Part shown: in pieces, positions 1 through 11,240 of the stretch
Numbering within the stretch: the stretch's first letter is position 1
Layout of the letters: each line of letters opens with the position of its first letter
From: Henckelia pumila
Taxonomy: Eukaryota > Streptophyta > Magnoliopsida > Lamiales > Gesneriaceae
Direction: 5' to 3'
Length of the DNA: 64,000 nucleotides
Assembly (NCBI RefSeq): GCF_033568475.1
Contig: NC_133121.1
Location: 5,828,001 to 5,892,000, forward strand
The notes under the pieces: model-generated
Databases searched by the model: none
Seen by the model: the letters and a program-made list of their open reading frames with translations, nothing else
Told to the model about the DNA's origin: nothing
Made by a program: the position numbers and the translations under genes

Positions 1-157
1 ACCTCCCAAGGTATTATATAACAATCAATTGCATTGTCGTGTAACGTTCTTATCTCAATTATATTAACTGTATGTATCGTAGACAATACTCTAGAGGCAA
101 CCAACTTGATATCAAGTTCTTCATGGTTGCTTGATCAAACAAGTTCTGAACTGATCG

Positions 158-3100
158 ATGGAATTAAATAGAGAAAGACAAAGAGATTTTCCTACCTTGC
201 TTAAAGCTGTTAAACATGAAGGTAAAAAATTAAATCATTAGCTGTACATATACACTCCAATATATTAATAGATTTGTTTATTCTTTATGAATTATAGAAT
301 AACATATTTATAATTTTCCCATGTTAATGTTTTGAAGGCACGATAGAGTTACGTGTGATCAATTCAAAGGATGTTTGTCGTCACTGTGGGGCAAAAAAGT
401 TTGAATTTGAAAGCCCCACCTTTTGCTGTGATAATGGTAAAATTATATTAGCTGACACAGCTATGCCGCATGAATTGTTTGAACTATTTACTAACACACA
501 ATCTCAAGAAGCAGAGAATTTTCGAAAGAGGATCAGAGTATATAACAGTTTATTTTCATTCACTTCTTTTGGTGTTAAAGTGGACAATAATCTTGCTTTT
601 TCAAAATGTGGAATCTATACATTTAGAGTGTTAGGACAAGTGTTTCATACGCTCCCGCCCTTGAATCCTCATGAGGGGAAACCATCTCATTTTCAGTTGT
701 ATTTTTGGGATAACGACAACGAACTGGATAATAGGATGAACGTATTTGACAATGCTGATGTTTATGAAGGTACTATGAAGCTATTAATGGATGTCATGAA
801 AAAAAATCCATATGCTGAATTGTTGCACAGGATAAATGATTTTCCCTGTATTGAAGATGTAACCCTTCAAATATGTAAAAATGCTGGAGTGGATCAGCGA
901 TGCTACAATAATCCTACATCAGATCAAGTTGTTGCTATTTGGATTGAGGGAAATAATCCGAATATTTCATATATAGGGATATAGTACTTCATGGGTCTGA
1001 TGAACAGAAACATAAGATAAAACATTATTTTGAATGTTACGATCCCTTACAATATTATCCACTTCTTTTCCCAAACGGTGAAAATGGATGACACCAAAAC
1101 ATTCCTAAATTTAAGAATGACAGTTCTGTTATGCAATCACATCATACTACAAAGAATCCAACAAATTTTTCATCGGTGGAATCTATTCTTCGCCCGGAAG
1201 ACACTGGTACATTTTTTTTTTAATTTTTAGTATTTATTCTTCCATATGCTATATAATTATGTCGATGATAAAATTATGTTGTTTGATTCAAAAAAATAAA
1301 TTATTATTTCCAATTTAGATGAAGATAAACTTATGAATGTGTATTGAAATTTATATAGTCCCACAATATACAATTATCTAGGTTTTTATAAGAATGTTAT
1401 ACTCATCATCATCATAATCATCTTGACTATATCTGAAAATTAAATTAATTCTATTAAAAACAATTGTATAAAATAATAATAATAATTATTATCAGTTTTA
1501 TTATTATGATTGGCTTTGTTAACTTCTTTGGTTTATTCAATATTTACAAATTAAATTTAATTATAATTATATTTTTTTATGCAAAAATTAAATTAGGTTT
1601 AGATTTCGATCTAGATGAACTTACAAATGTATTGAAATTATATTTATTTACTATCACAATATACAATTAATAATTATTTTTAAACGCATTATTTTACTCA
1701 TTTTAACATTATATATATATATATGTGTATATATATATATATGTTATAATTCTAGATTAAATTAAATTTGAAAAATTCAATATATAAGTAATAATAAGAA
1801 TAATAAATTTATATTCTAGTTTTTTAAACTTATTTTGTTGATTAAATATTTTTAAAAAAATATTATTAATTATAATTCAAATTTTATGTTCTACATTTTA
1901 GTTTAAATAAAAATTAATAAACTTATGTACTTTTATACATGTTTTCTGAAAATTGTTTAAATTTGTCTTGGTTACTAAGAGGTTATTGAATATTAATGAA
2001 TAAAATATTTTATGTACAATATCTTACTGTTGTTTTGTGTTATAATTTAAATGGTCAGTTTATAGATTCGATCTTGTTAATTGTACTTTCATATTTTTTT
2101 TAAAAAAATTTAAACAAATTTTTACCGTATATGCAACTGTTAGAAGATATAGCAACAAGATGGTTTCTTGTCGTGAATACTATTGTTATAAATTTCATAT
2201 GAGAAATAATAGTCCATCGGTTCTTTTATACTCAGGGAGATTGTTTCAACAATATGCAGTTGACATGTACATCAATCTTGAGACGACTCGATTAGATTAT
2301 TACAGAAACAATCAAGCTGAATTGAGAGCAGAGTATTATCAACGCATTGTGGATAACATCAATTGTGGACAAAATAGAAGAAGTGAAATTGGTAAAAGAA
2401 TTGTACTGCCTGCTTCGTTCATTGGAGGTCCAAGAGACATGCGCATAAGATATCTAGATGCAATGGCATTGGTACGGAAGTTCGGAAACCAGATCTATTT
2501 ATAACAATGACTTGTAATCCGGAGTGGAAAGAAATAAAAGATAACTTGAAAGACAATCAACGAGCTCATGATCGACCAGATTTGACATCTAGAGTTTTCA
2601 GAGCAAAAGTACAAGATCTGAAAAAAGAAATAACTCGAAAAGCAGTATTTGGAGAAGTTTGTGCTTATGTTTAAGTTGTTGAATTCCAAAAGCGCGGACT
2701 ACCTCATATTCACATGTTGGTCATACTGAAGAAAGAACATAAAATAAACAACACTGATCAATTTGATGATTATGTTTCGGCTGAACTTCCCCAAAAAGAG
2801 AAAATTCCGAGGTTATTTGACCTTGTTGTGAAGCATATGATGCATGAACCATGTGGGCATTTGAATAGTAAAAACTCTTGCATGATCGCAGGACAATGCA
2901 AGAGCCATTATACACGGAAGTTTTGTGAGAGAACGGTACAAGGAGAAGATGGTTATCCTATTTATCGGAGAAGGGACGATAGTCAAACAGTGGATGTAAG
3001 AATAGCAAAGTTAAATAATCAGTGGGTTGTTCCCTACAATCCTTACCTTCTTATGAGATATGATTGTCACATAAATGTTGAAATTTGTTTCGGATTGACT

Positions 3101-3181
3101 GCTGTTAAATATCTGTACAAGTACATTTACAAAGGCCATGACAAAGTTGATGTGCACATTGCATCAGGAAATGAAGTTTAA
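158..3181 (+). pseudogene. Helitron Rep (HUH nuclease) gene remnant, without helicase domain
   Basis: The Rep part of a RepHel protein nicks and joins single-stranded DNA in rolling-circle transposition. A short first exon (158-221, ending at a GT donor) joins at 338 to a block with CRHCG and FCCDNGK, the zinc-binding start of Helitron Rep proteins, followed by the Helitron-like N-terminal domain. After about 950 bp of AT-rich sequence, homology resumes at 2160 (CREYYCYKF, YLDAMALVRKFG). The HUH metal-binding motif is GLPHIHMLVIL from 2696, and the two-tyrosine motif YLYKYIYK is at 3110-3133. Breaks seen: a frame change near 970, TGA at 1089-1091 where tryptophan is expected, a frame change near 2490, and TAA at 2672-2674. 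Homology ends just past the tyrosine motif where the helicase should follow. Family assignment is secure; the element is inactive. Confidence 0.9.
1206..2150. other. AT-rich stretch separating two Rep blocks
   Basis: Nearly pure A/T sequence with short TA runs (about 1711-1741). It starts at a plausible GT donor after 1205 and ends just before the next Rep block, so it may be an intron or later filler. No coding signal is seen. Confidence 0.5.
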
Positions 3182-3290
3182 TTTTTCAAATTATATGAAT
3201 ATATATATATAACATCATCATAAACAACAAAAAATATTACCAATCTTTACACAACACAAAGAAAAAACTTTTTGTCCTACTCACACAATC

Positions 3291-5441
3291 ATGGAGAAAT
3301 CTGACATTCATCTTATCAATTCATTACAAGCAAATCAAAAGAACGTACATATTAAGGTGCTTGTTATTCGACAGGTAAATGAATACTCCACAAAGCATGG
3401 TACAAAAATCTGGAAACTAATATTCTTAGATGAAGAGGTAAGTTTTCAAGCTTAACTTTATTATAAAATAATCATTTCCAACTTACAAATTTAAAAATAC
3501 TTCTTTCGTCAAACATTTTGTTCTCAATGTTTTTTTTATTAGTATTACTTTAACTACTTCCTTTGTTAATTTCTCTACATAAAAATATTATTGAGATTAA
3601 TTTTGTATTAACTTAATTTACTAAATTTCCTTTTCATTTGTTCAAGGGTACAATGATTCAAGGTGTAATATTTTCAACCATTATTCAACAATTTCAAGAT
3701 CAATTGAAGATCAACAAGAGCTATATTATTTGCAACCCGATTGTCCAGTCGATAGACAAAAAATTCTCCAATGTGAATGACAAAATCCAGCTTCAAATCC
3801 AAAGAACAACGACTATGCATGAGGCACAACCACAACTACAAACTTGTAGCCTAAGTTGGGACTTTAAAGAATTTTCTTATTTGAAATCAACAACAACCAT
3901 TGATGATGACCACGGTAACTGATCTATCTATAATTGCTTTAAATAATTGTGCTACAAAGTGAATTTATTAAATATCATTCCCATTTTATGCAGATGTGGT
4001 TGGCATTTTGATCAAAGTTCGAGATATTTTTCGCTTTAAGAATGATGAAACTAAACATTTCGGCTACAAGAGGGAAGTAACTTTGATGAACACAATGTAA
4101 GTTTCAAACTTATAACCAACCAACTTACCAAATATTTTAAAATATTATATCTCACAAGTTAGAAACTATCACGGTCAACTTATGAGATGATCTCGCACTA
4201 AACAAAGGACAACTGTTACAAGAAAATGGAGTTACACACACAATTGTGGCCTTCTCCAACCTTAAATTGAATACATATCTAGGTAATATCTACTAAGTTT
4301 TTATGATATTGTTATGTAAAAAAATTTACAAATTGGCTCATTCTCTATATCATAATCAAGGGTCAATTCAGTTGCAATCATCATTTACGACGAAAATGGT
4401 ACTAAACCCAACTTGTGCACAAAAAGAGATTATCAACTTATGGTATGTGTAAAATATTTGTTCTATTATCGTTTCAACTTTACTACCATTTATCAATATA
4501 TTTCTATGTGTTATAACTTTACTACCATTTATCAATATATTTCTATATATATATAACACAGGCTACAAAATGTCATGGGGGCACAAAGTCTGAATTCATT
4601 GTGGATTGAAAAAATAATTAGAGAATGCGACGAGATCAAATTACATCAATTGTTGGATGAATGCCCTTCTTTGACACCGGTATAAAAACAATATTTATTT
4701 CCCATCATATATTTTAATAATGTATAAATATATATATGTATTTATATATATATATATATACATATTATAAATATATTTTTATAATTTATGTCCGTTCACA
4801 ATAACGCATGCACATTAATGTTATTTATTTAATTATTTTCATAGGAACGATTTTACTGGTTTAAAGCATCTATATGTGAGATTGAAAATAAATCAAAGTC
4901 ATGGTATGACGCGTATAACAATTGTCTCAAAGCAATCGTAAAAACAACGGATGTCGTCAACTGTATCAATTGCAAGATGCATGATGCTCAAATCATGTCA
5001 AGGTAATCATTTCCTCGGTTAGGGAATTGATGATAAATTTTTATTTAGACGTAGGTAATCTTTTTCAATTATTCAATTTATATTAAAAATTCTACTTACA
5101 CTTTGATGTCAATTGAAACTCTATAGATTTCGCTTAACGATGACGGTGAAAAACGACGAAACAACGGCAAGGATTACGTTATTTGAAGACGCGGCTTCAG
5201 AGTATATAGGTTGCTCGGTGAACAAATATATTGACTTGCTCAAAAAGGTGTACATGATTGCTAATTACTATTTTTAATTTTCCATGTTTATGAATTACAT
5301 GATATAAAACACATTTTTAATATATGATAATAGGTTGAAGGGGCACCAAATATCACAAGTACTCTTGACAATCCGATCAAGAAAGAACATATATTTATCT
5401 TCAAGATAGACAAAGAACTTCTTAAGAAGAAGAAGAAGTAG
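3291..5441 (+). pseudogene. RPA1-like (replication protein A large subunit) gene of the Helitron
   Basis: Plant Helitrons often carry genes resembling the 70-kDa subunit of RPA, thought to coat single-stranded intermediates. The gene has about nine short exons with clean GT/AG borders. The first is 3291-3437 (MEKSDIHLINSL through KIWKLIFLDEE), the second 3647-3914 (OB fold with KSYIICNPIVQ), the third 3994-4096 (VVGILIKVRDIFRF). The last exons hold the C-terminal OB fold and zinc-finger region (SWYDAYNNC ... CINC ... RFRLTMTVKNDETTARITLF) and end with a poly-lysine tail at 5441. One cysteine of the usual four is replaced by tyrosine, and an in-frame TGA at 4183-4185 replaces an expected tryptophan. 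It lies directly downstream of the Rep remnant on the same strand. Family is clear; function is probably lost. Confidence 0.85.
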
Positions 5442-5456
5442 TCTCTCTCTTTTGTG

Positions 5457-5704
5457 ATGGAAGCGTTCAAAAAACCATTGCAAAAAAATTATGAAGCTGA
5501 AATACCGCCACAACAAAGGACACCAAAGAGAAAGAACAAAAAAGATTCACCCAAATCTACAAGCAAGACAAAAAATGTGCAACCACCAAAAGAAGCAACA
5601 ATTGAAAACATCGACATTGATGATGATGAGAAATTGTCTGCGTTTACTCAAAAAAGAAAATGTCTGATTAAACAAAGGAATGGATCGGATGTGAAAGACG
5701 TTAA
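5457..5704 (+). other. Basic, lysine/proline-rich reading frame after the RPA-like gene
   Basis: An open frame of about 80 codons (QQRTPKRKNKKDS, then an acidic run IDIDDDE) follows the RPA-like stop by a few bases. Helitron RPA-like proteins often end in a basic, disordered tail, so this may be an alternative last exon. No conserved domain is seen and independent expression is doubtful. Confidence 0.35.
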
Positions 5705-5826
5705 AAGTGAAAAAATACATTTCTTACGTTTGTTACAATGTGATGCTCAAATAAATTTCAAGAATCTTATTACAATAAATTTCATTTTATTTCTCGTTCT
5801 AATTTATTTTAATACATATATGCCCT

Positions 5827-5854
5827 CACGTGCAACGCACGTGCATATTACTAG
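5827..5854 (+). other. Helitron 3' terminus: hairpin plus CTAG
   Basis: A perfect 7-bp stem (CACGTGC / GCACGTG, loop AAC) at 5827-5843 is followed 11 bases later by the terminal CTAG (5851-5854) and then T (5855). This is the canonical Helitron 3' end, matching the CTRR rule and the A/T insertion preference. It fixes the element's right border. Confidence 0.92.
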
Positions 5855-6334
5855 TATTAATAAATATATACAAATTTTCATCTAATTGTAAACCTCAAAC
5901 AAAACGTTTAGTTAAGACTACAAATTCAATAAATATCCTTCCTCTTTCCTCGTTGTGCTGATAAAACTCTTTTAATTAAAAAAATAACAATTATCATCCG
6001 CTGTTATTTGGTCTTAAATCTATTGCTTTCATGTCTTATAACTAGATATATTAATGATCTTGAGATATTTAAAATTAAAATAGATATTAGAAACAATTTT
6101 TTTCAATGTTAAAACTCAAACTGAACACATTAAAACTTGGTGATTATTGATTGCGGTTAAAAAACAAAAGAATATTTATTTTAGACCCAAAGTTTGGATC
6201 ACAAAATAATTAACTTCTAGTTTCAAATAATAACAAGAAGAAGAAGAAGTTACGGTCCAAATAAAAGCCCAAAATTAATACAAGTTTAATAAGGTAGAGG
6301 GACAAATGGGCCGTCGGCCCAACTTATCATGGCA
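5855..6334. other. Intergenic, no gene seen
   Basis: AT-rich sequence between the Helitron end and the hAT MITE, with a short GAAGAA run near 6236. No coding or RNA gene found. Confidence 0.6.
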
Positions 6335-6342
6335 GATAGGCC

Positions 6343-6522
6343 TAAGGATGCAAACGAGCCGAGCTACTCAGGAGCAGCTTGTGAGTAGCTCGGTCAAAGC
6401 TCAACTCGAGCTTGATTTGACCGAGCTCGAGCTCGAGCTCGATTTGAAGCTCGAACATACAATCGAGCTCGAGTCGAGCTTTAAATCTATGTGCTCGAGT
6501 AGCTCGCGAGCTACTCGATAAG

Positions 6523-6555
<33 letters not shown>

Positions 6556-6805
6556 AAATATAATATAAATATATATATATATAATATTATATTTATAGAT
6601 TTATTTGTTTATTAATAAATATAATATTATTATTTCAAAATATATATAATATTATATTTATTTATTCATATATTTTTTATTTATATATATAATTTTCGAG
6701 CTCGAGTACTCAAACTATAGTCGAGCTCGAGCTCGAGGACAAAATTTACTATTCGATCGAGCTCGAATAGTCACTCGAGCTTGGCTCGACTCGATTGCAC
6801 CCCTA
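6343..6805. mobile_element. hAT-type MITE rich in GAGCTCGAG words
   Basis: The ends are inverted repeats: TAAGGATGCAAACGAGCCGA on the left, and the complement of the right end reads TAGGGGTGCAATCGAGTCGA. The flanks are GATAGGCC (6335-6342) and GATAGACT (6806-6813), an 8-bp target duplication matching at 6 of 8 positions, as expected for hAT. Both subterminal regions are dense in GAGCTCGAG/GCTCGAG words, the middle is AT-rich, and there is no transposase gene. The open frames on both strands here come from the repeat. Confidence 0.85.
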
Positions 6806-6813
6806 GATAGACT

Positions 6814-8300
6814 ACCGCTTGAGCCATCAGTTCAAAATACTATTAAACCTGTTTGATGATCACATTTTGTTGATGTCGATAAATTATAACTCATCACACG
6901 ATATTTTTGGGTTCGTTCGAGAGCTAATTATGATAATATCATCCTTGACAAAAAATATATATATATTTGCATTTTATATTTAAAATTTTAAAGATTTATG
7001 AAAGCAACAAATAAAAACATCACAAAAATGATGTATTTAAGCAGAGTGAGACAATCGACAAATAGTTCAGAAAATCCAAATTCCAAAGTCTCATTACGCG
7101 TCAGAAGTCGGAACATGAACCTTGGAGGCGTGGAAATGTGTCTAATAAAAGGGCTGAATCATATTTTTGGACAAAATAACAATAATCTCATTCATTCAAA
7201 TCAGTAAGGTAGCTAGTAAATTTAATTGATTTTTCATCAAACAAGGAAAGCGATGTGGGTAAATCATTGCGAAAAAAAAAAACTATTATTGCAAATTTAA
7301 AAAATAACATGTTATAGATAAGACAAAATTGAAAGAAAACGGGTGCAATCACCGACCTCCCAGACTCCGTCCCAGATTCAAATGTCGGCAACCTCAATTG
7401 GTATTTAGAAATCGGCCACGGATGCTCCTAATTTGCAATTTGCATGTGTTCCGAGTGATTTGTTTTGCTAACGGACCATATATATCTCTACGTCACTGTC
7501 TACTCCAATAATACAAATTCATAATAATTTGGTCCCCATGTTTATTAATTTAAGGTTTTTTTTATATTACATGGTACTGCTTCTTGTATGCACATATTCG
7601 ACTGAATTGGTGTAAAATCTTATATTTTTTTACATAAATAAATAAAATGTGATGCCATCAAAATCTTTTACCATCAGCATGAAAACATAGAAGCAATCAA
7701 CCGATTATCGATTAAATTATTCTAAAATTGCATTTATTGGTTCTTTTATTCTTTCTTGCATGTAGAATTCAAAGAAAACATTACACACACCACATTTTAG
7801 AAGAATATGTATGAATTGGTTTATCAATCACTAACTCCAAAACATCTCTACAATGATTGATCCAAGCAACACATGACACTTGCCTATCCATCATAGGCAA
7901 TTTATTAGGATCATACCTATTATCCGGTCGAGTTAGTTGTTAATGTCAGTAAAAAATTATCAGTTTTTATATCAAAAATATTGGTTATCAATGTAAATAT
8001 GAACCGGGTCGACATCTCACAAATATTAATCTTTGATCCGTGAAACCATCTCACGCGAGACGGACTCTGGAGACCAAATATCGGGAGCTTGATATTTGAA
8101 TTTAACAACCCAAAGAAAATGGAGTTTACCATGGAACAATCTACGGTTAATTTCCAAATAAGACGTTTAAAAAAATACGAAGCCGGGCGATAGAAAAGAT
8201 GCAATAAGGGAGAGAAATGCACGTGTTGGAGTATTCTTCGGGGTCCACGAAGGAAGATTCCAATGGCTGGTGATGCAACCAATTGACAGCCAATCATCAG
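6814..8300. other. Intergenic, upstream of the PMI2-like gene
   Basis: No convincing gene. It contains a partial copy of the GAGACGG MITE (7940-8066). The last few hundred bases presumably include the promoter of the gene starting at 8505; no certain TATA box was identified. Confidence 0.5.
7940..8066. mobile_element. Partial GAGACGG-family MITE
   Basis: One half resembles the right arm of the fuller copies at 25489, 27383 and 39246: an ACCGGGTCGACATCTCAC block, then TCTTTGATCCGTGAAACC, then CTCACGCGAGACGGA. The left arm is missing or eroded. Confidence 0.6.
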
Positions 8301-8504
8301 GTCACTACCTTTTTATCTCCTTCCAATTCACCATCGCGGTATTAAACTTGCAGACTTGGAGCAAGAAACACCGCCAATTCCTGACTGGATATTCAGGGAT
8401 TCGTTCGTTCATTCGTCTTCTGCTGTGAGTTTTGGTGCGGTTCCGCAGAATTCGAGAAAAGGGTTCGTAAAGTTTCAGTCGGTGGAGCAAAGTGGTGAGG
8501 AGTT

Positions 8505-10604
8505 ATGGATAGAGGGAAGCAGCGGGAGAGGAAGATGGGGGCGATTAGAGCAGGTACTGGTTCTTATGGAGGAAGAGGTCTAGAAGCTACTCCGGCGATG
8601 AAAAATTCCAGGGGGGATTACCCAGAGGTATTTATGTATGCATGGAAAATTTAGTTGTTTTCAAATGCGTTTCTTTGCGAAATTTTAGGGGTTTAGATTG
8701 CGGGTTCTGTTTTATGTGTGAATTCTGATGGGAAATTACGTGTGTTTTTGTGTGTGTAGAAACTTAACGCTGAAACAAGAGAACTTCACCGGGCAAGAAG
8801 GAAAAGTAGTGAATACAATCAGAGTAGAATACAAGCAGAATCAGTAATAAAAGAAGCAGAATCGGAGCTTTCTGCTGCCAAGGCGACGGTGAAAGAACTA
8901 AGTCGAAGAGTTGAGGAGTCAAATTCAAGAGCCAATGCGGAGACTGGGGAAGTGGATAAGCTAAGAATGGCCAAAAGAAGGGAAGCGGAGTGGAGCACCG
9001 GAAATTCTCAGTATGCCGATGTGATGAGTGAATTGGAGTCGATCAAACGGGAATTGAGCAAGCTTAGGCTGGATATGGCTTCCGTTTTGCAAGAAAAGAG
9101 AAGGGCCGAACAAGAAATTGACTCCTCCATGGTGAGTATGCAGCACCATTCGACCACGTTGGATACGGTTAAGATGAAGATTGAGGAAATTAATGAAGAG
9201 CATGTGCTGGTTGAGTTGGCTAGAATTGAGGCCATTAAGGAGTGTGGGGAGGTTGAAGCTCAGAGAGAAGAAAGCAGTGAAAGATTTAAGGCTGCAAAGG
9301 AGGAGATGGTGACGGAAAGGAAGAAAATGATTCAAGAAATTGAAAATGCTAAAGAACTGGAGAATAAGCTCGCTATTACAATATCAGATATCACCATGTT
9401 ACAGGGTGGGCTAAATCTTGTGAAGAAAATGGAGAGGAGAGCAGAGAACATTGAAAGTAACTTTCTGGAAGAAGGTGAACAAACAGTTGATGAATCTGTG
9501 CTATTTGCCATCACAGAAGAGTTGGAGGCTACGAAGAAGGAATTGGCTTCTGTTAGAGATGATAGTTTTCAGTTTATGAGTTCCATGGATGTTGTGAGGA
9601 ATGAGCTAAGGCATGTTATGGAAGAAACAGCTCGAGTAAAGAAGAGCGAGCAGAAAACAGAAATGATAATCCAGAATCTCAATTCAAAGCTTCTAAAAGC
9701 TAAAGCAAAGCTAGAAGCAACATCTGCGGCTGAAGATAAGGCGAAATCTATTGTATCGAATCTCTCGCTTACCCTTGAACAGCTTAAATCTGAATCCGAA
9801 AAGGCCAAGAAAGAACGATCCGTTATCAGCGAAGAAACAGCTATCATCAAAGCAGATGTTCAGAAAACTGAAATGGAGATAGATTTAGCAGAGGAAAGGC
9901 TACAGGCGGCCCTTCAAGATCTTAAAGCCACTAAAGCGTCAGAATCCAAGGCACTCGATGATCTAAAAGCACAGATTGAGATTACAATTCGAAATCGAGC
10001 TTCAGCCTCAAAACGAGGTTCAACCATCACAATTTCCAAATTTGAATATGAGTACCTCATAGGAAGCGCCATCGGGGCCATGGAAATTGCAGACAAGAAA
10101 GTTTCGGCAGCTCATGCTTGGATTGAAGCTCTAAAAGCAAGTGAGAAAGAAATAATGATTAAGACCGAGCTATTACGAAGGGAATCTAGGGAGCTTAAAG
10201 TAGAGGAAGAACATGAGGTTCGCAAAACAGAGCGGTCATTGAGTGCAAAGAAAGTGGTGGAGAAAGAATTGGGGAACATGAGGCAAAAGTCTGCAAAATA
10301 TATGGAACCTGAAATCTCGAGGCCTGAGAATGCACTTCGAAGCAGATCGATGAACCGAAGCTTTAGAATGACACCTGCAAAAAAAGTAATGTCTCGAAGA
10401 ATATCAGCAACAGCAGATCATAATGCTGCAGTATTGTCTCGAAGAATATCAGCTACAACAGATCATAATGCTGCAGTAATGTCTCGAAGAATATCAGCTA
10501 CAGCAGATCATAATGCTTCTAGAGTGCCATCTTTCAGAGTAAGGAGGAGAAAACAGATTATACCAAATCTAACCAAGTTCTTTGGCGGAAAGAGTAGCAT
10601 TTAA
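8505..10604 (+). CDS. PMI2: WEB-family coiled-coil protein, PMI2/PMI15-like, 655 aa (exons 8505-8627, 8760-10604)
   Basis: Proteins of the WEB1/PMI2 group (DUF827) are cytosolic coiled-coil factors; in Arabidopsis PMI2 and WEB1 act together in light-driven chloroplast movement. The first exon starts at ATG 8505 (MDRGKQRERKMGAIRAGTGS) and ends at a GT donor after 8627. The intron is 132 bp and exon 2 runs in frame from 8760 (KLNAETRELHRARRK) to TAA at 10604, giving 655 aa, close to family length. Almost the whole protein is predicted coiled coil, with the family-like block VELARIEAIKECGEVEAQRE in the first third. The C-terminus is basic (FRVRRRKQI) and holds three 15-residue tandem repeats. 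An internal GTG at 8889 could be mistaken for the start, but the upstream exon keeps frame. It is convergent with the PB1 gene, about 640 bp apart. Family is confident; PMI2 versus PMI15 or another WEB member is uncertain. Confidence 0.82.
10386..10520 (+). repeat. Three 45-bp coding tandem repeats (15 aa each)
   Basis: Units read VMSRRISATADHNAA, VLSRRISATTDHNAA and VMSRRISATADHNAS. They keep the reading frame of the PMI2-like gene and are nearly identical at the DNA level, suggesting recent expansion. Each carries RRIS, a basophilic kinase-like site (inference). Confidence 0.9.
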
Positions 10605-11240
10605 AGAAATCGTCGACCCCTCTAGATTTTAGCAATCTTTGTTGACGAGCATAAAGTGTGTTTTAAAATAGCAAGTCATACTGACTGCTAATAAGCTTTG
10701 CATATATTCAATAGATATCAGTTGCAGGTAGTTTAGCATAAAAGGGATTTTACCAGGTTGAGCCTGTTTTTAACTAGGACAAATTTCAATCAATAAAATA
10801 TGTTTCTTGCTTGAGATTGGACCAATCATCTGGTATTAATGTCTGGCAGGAGTTGGCCAAACGGCTGAGATACAGAACTCGTATTCAACAAAAATTAAGG
10901 CAATAAAACATTGACTAACAAAAGTGGTTCAGTCTTTCATTGAATTCAATAATATTAATGCATTACAGAGTGCATACATATATAGTAAAGACCATGAACA
11001 GTTGACACAGGAACAAATGTAAAGGCAAACAAATGAACAAAAAAATGGTATAGAAAATATGCGAGTTGATTTATACACGTCTGAATACACGATCTTCTAG
11101 CTAGATCATACCTTCTAGTACAACATAAAGAAATGGACGCAAGCACTTCAGGAGGGTATTAACAGTTAATCAAACTCAAGCTCTTGAACTTTCCTCCTGA
11201 AATTGGCAAACCACTCAAAATTGTAAGTCTGAATTGTGTG
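10605..11240. other. Shared 3' flank of two convergent genes
   Basis: Presumed 3' UTRs and terminators of the PMI2-like gene (+) and PB1 gene (-). No other gene was found; a 63-codon open frame on the minus strand lacks recognisable features. Confidence 0.5.

Larger units (their letters stand above)
1..5854 (+). mobile_element. Helitron (rolling-circle DNA transposon), decayed, 3' end defined, 5' end not in window
   Basis: The stretch carries pieces of a Helitron Rep nuclease, then an RPA-like single-strand-DNA-binding gene, and finishes with a textbook Helitron terminus at 5827-5854. Order and strand are as in autonomous plant Helitrons, but the Pif1-type helicase that normally follows the Rep domain is absent: Rep homology stops at 3181 and the RPA-like gene begins at 3291. 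No convincing 5' TC terminus is visible, so the start probably lies left of the window. Frameshifts and stops in both genes show it is no longer autonomous. Confidence 0.9.

Noticed and set aside
6306-6536. Open frames on both strands over the GAGCTC-rich region
   Set aside because: They come from the palindromic repeat of the hAT MITE; composition is repetitive (ELELEL-type) with no domain.
8961-10096. Minus-strand open frames inside the PMI2-like gene
   Set aside because: Shadows of a coiled-coil coding exon with no homology of their own.
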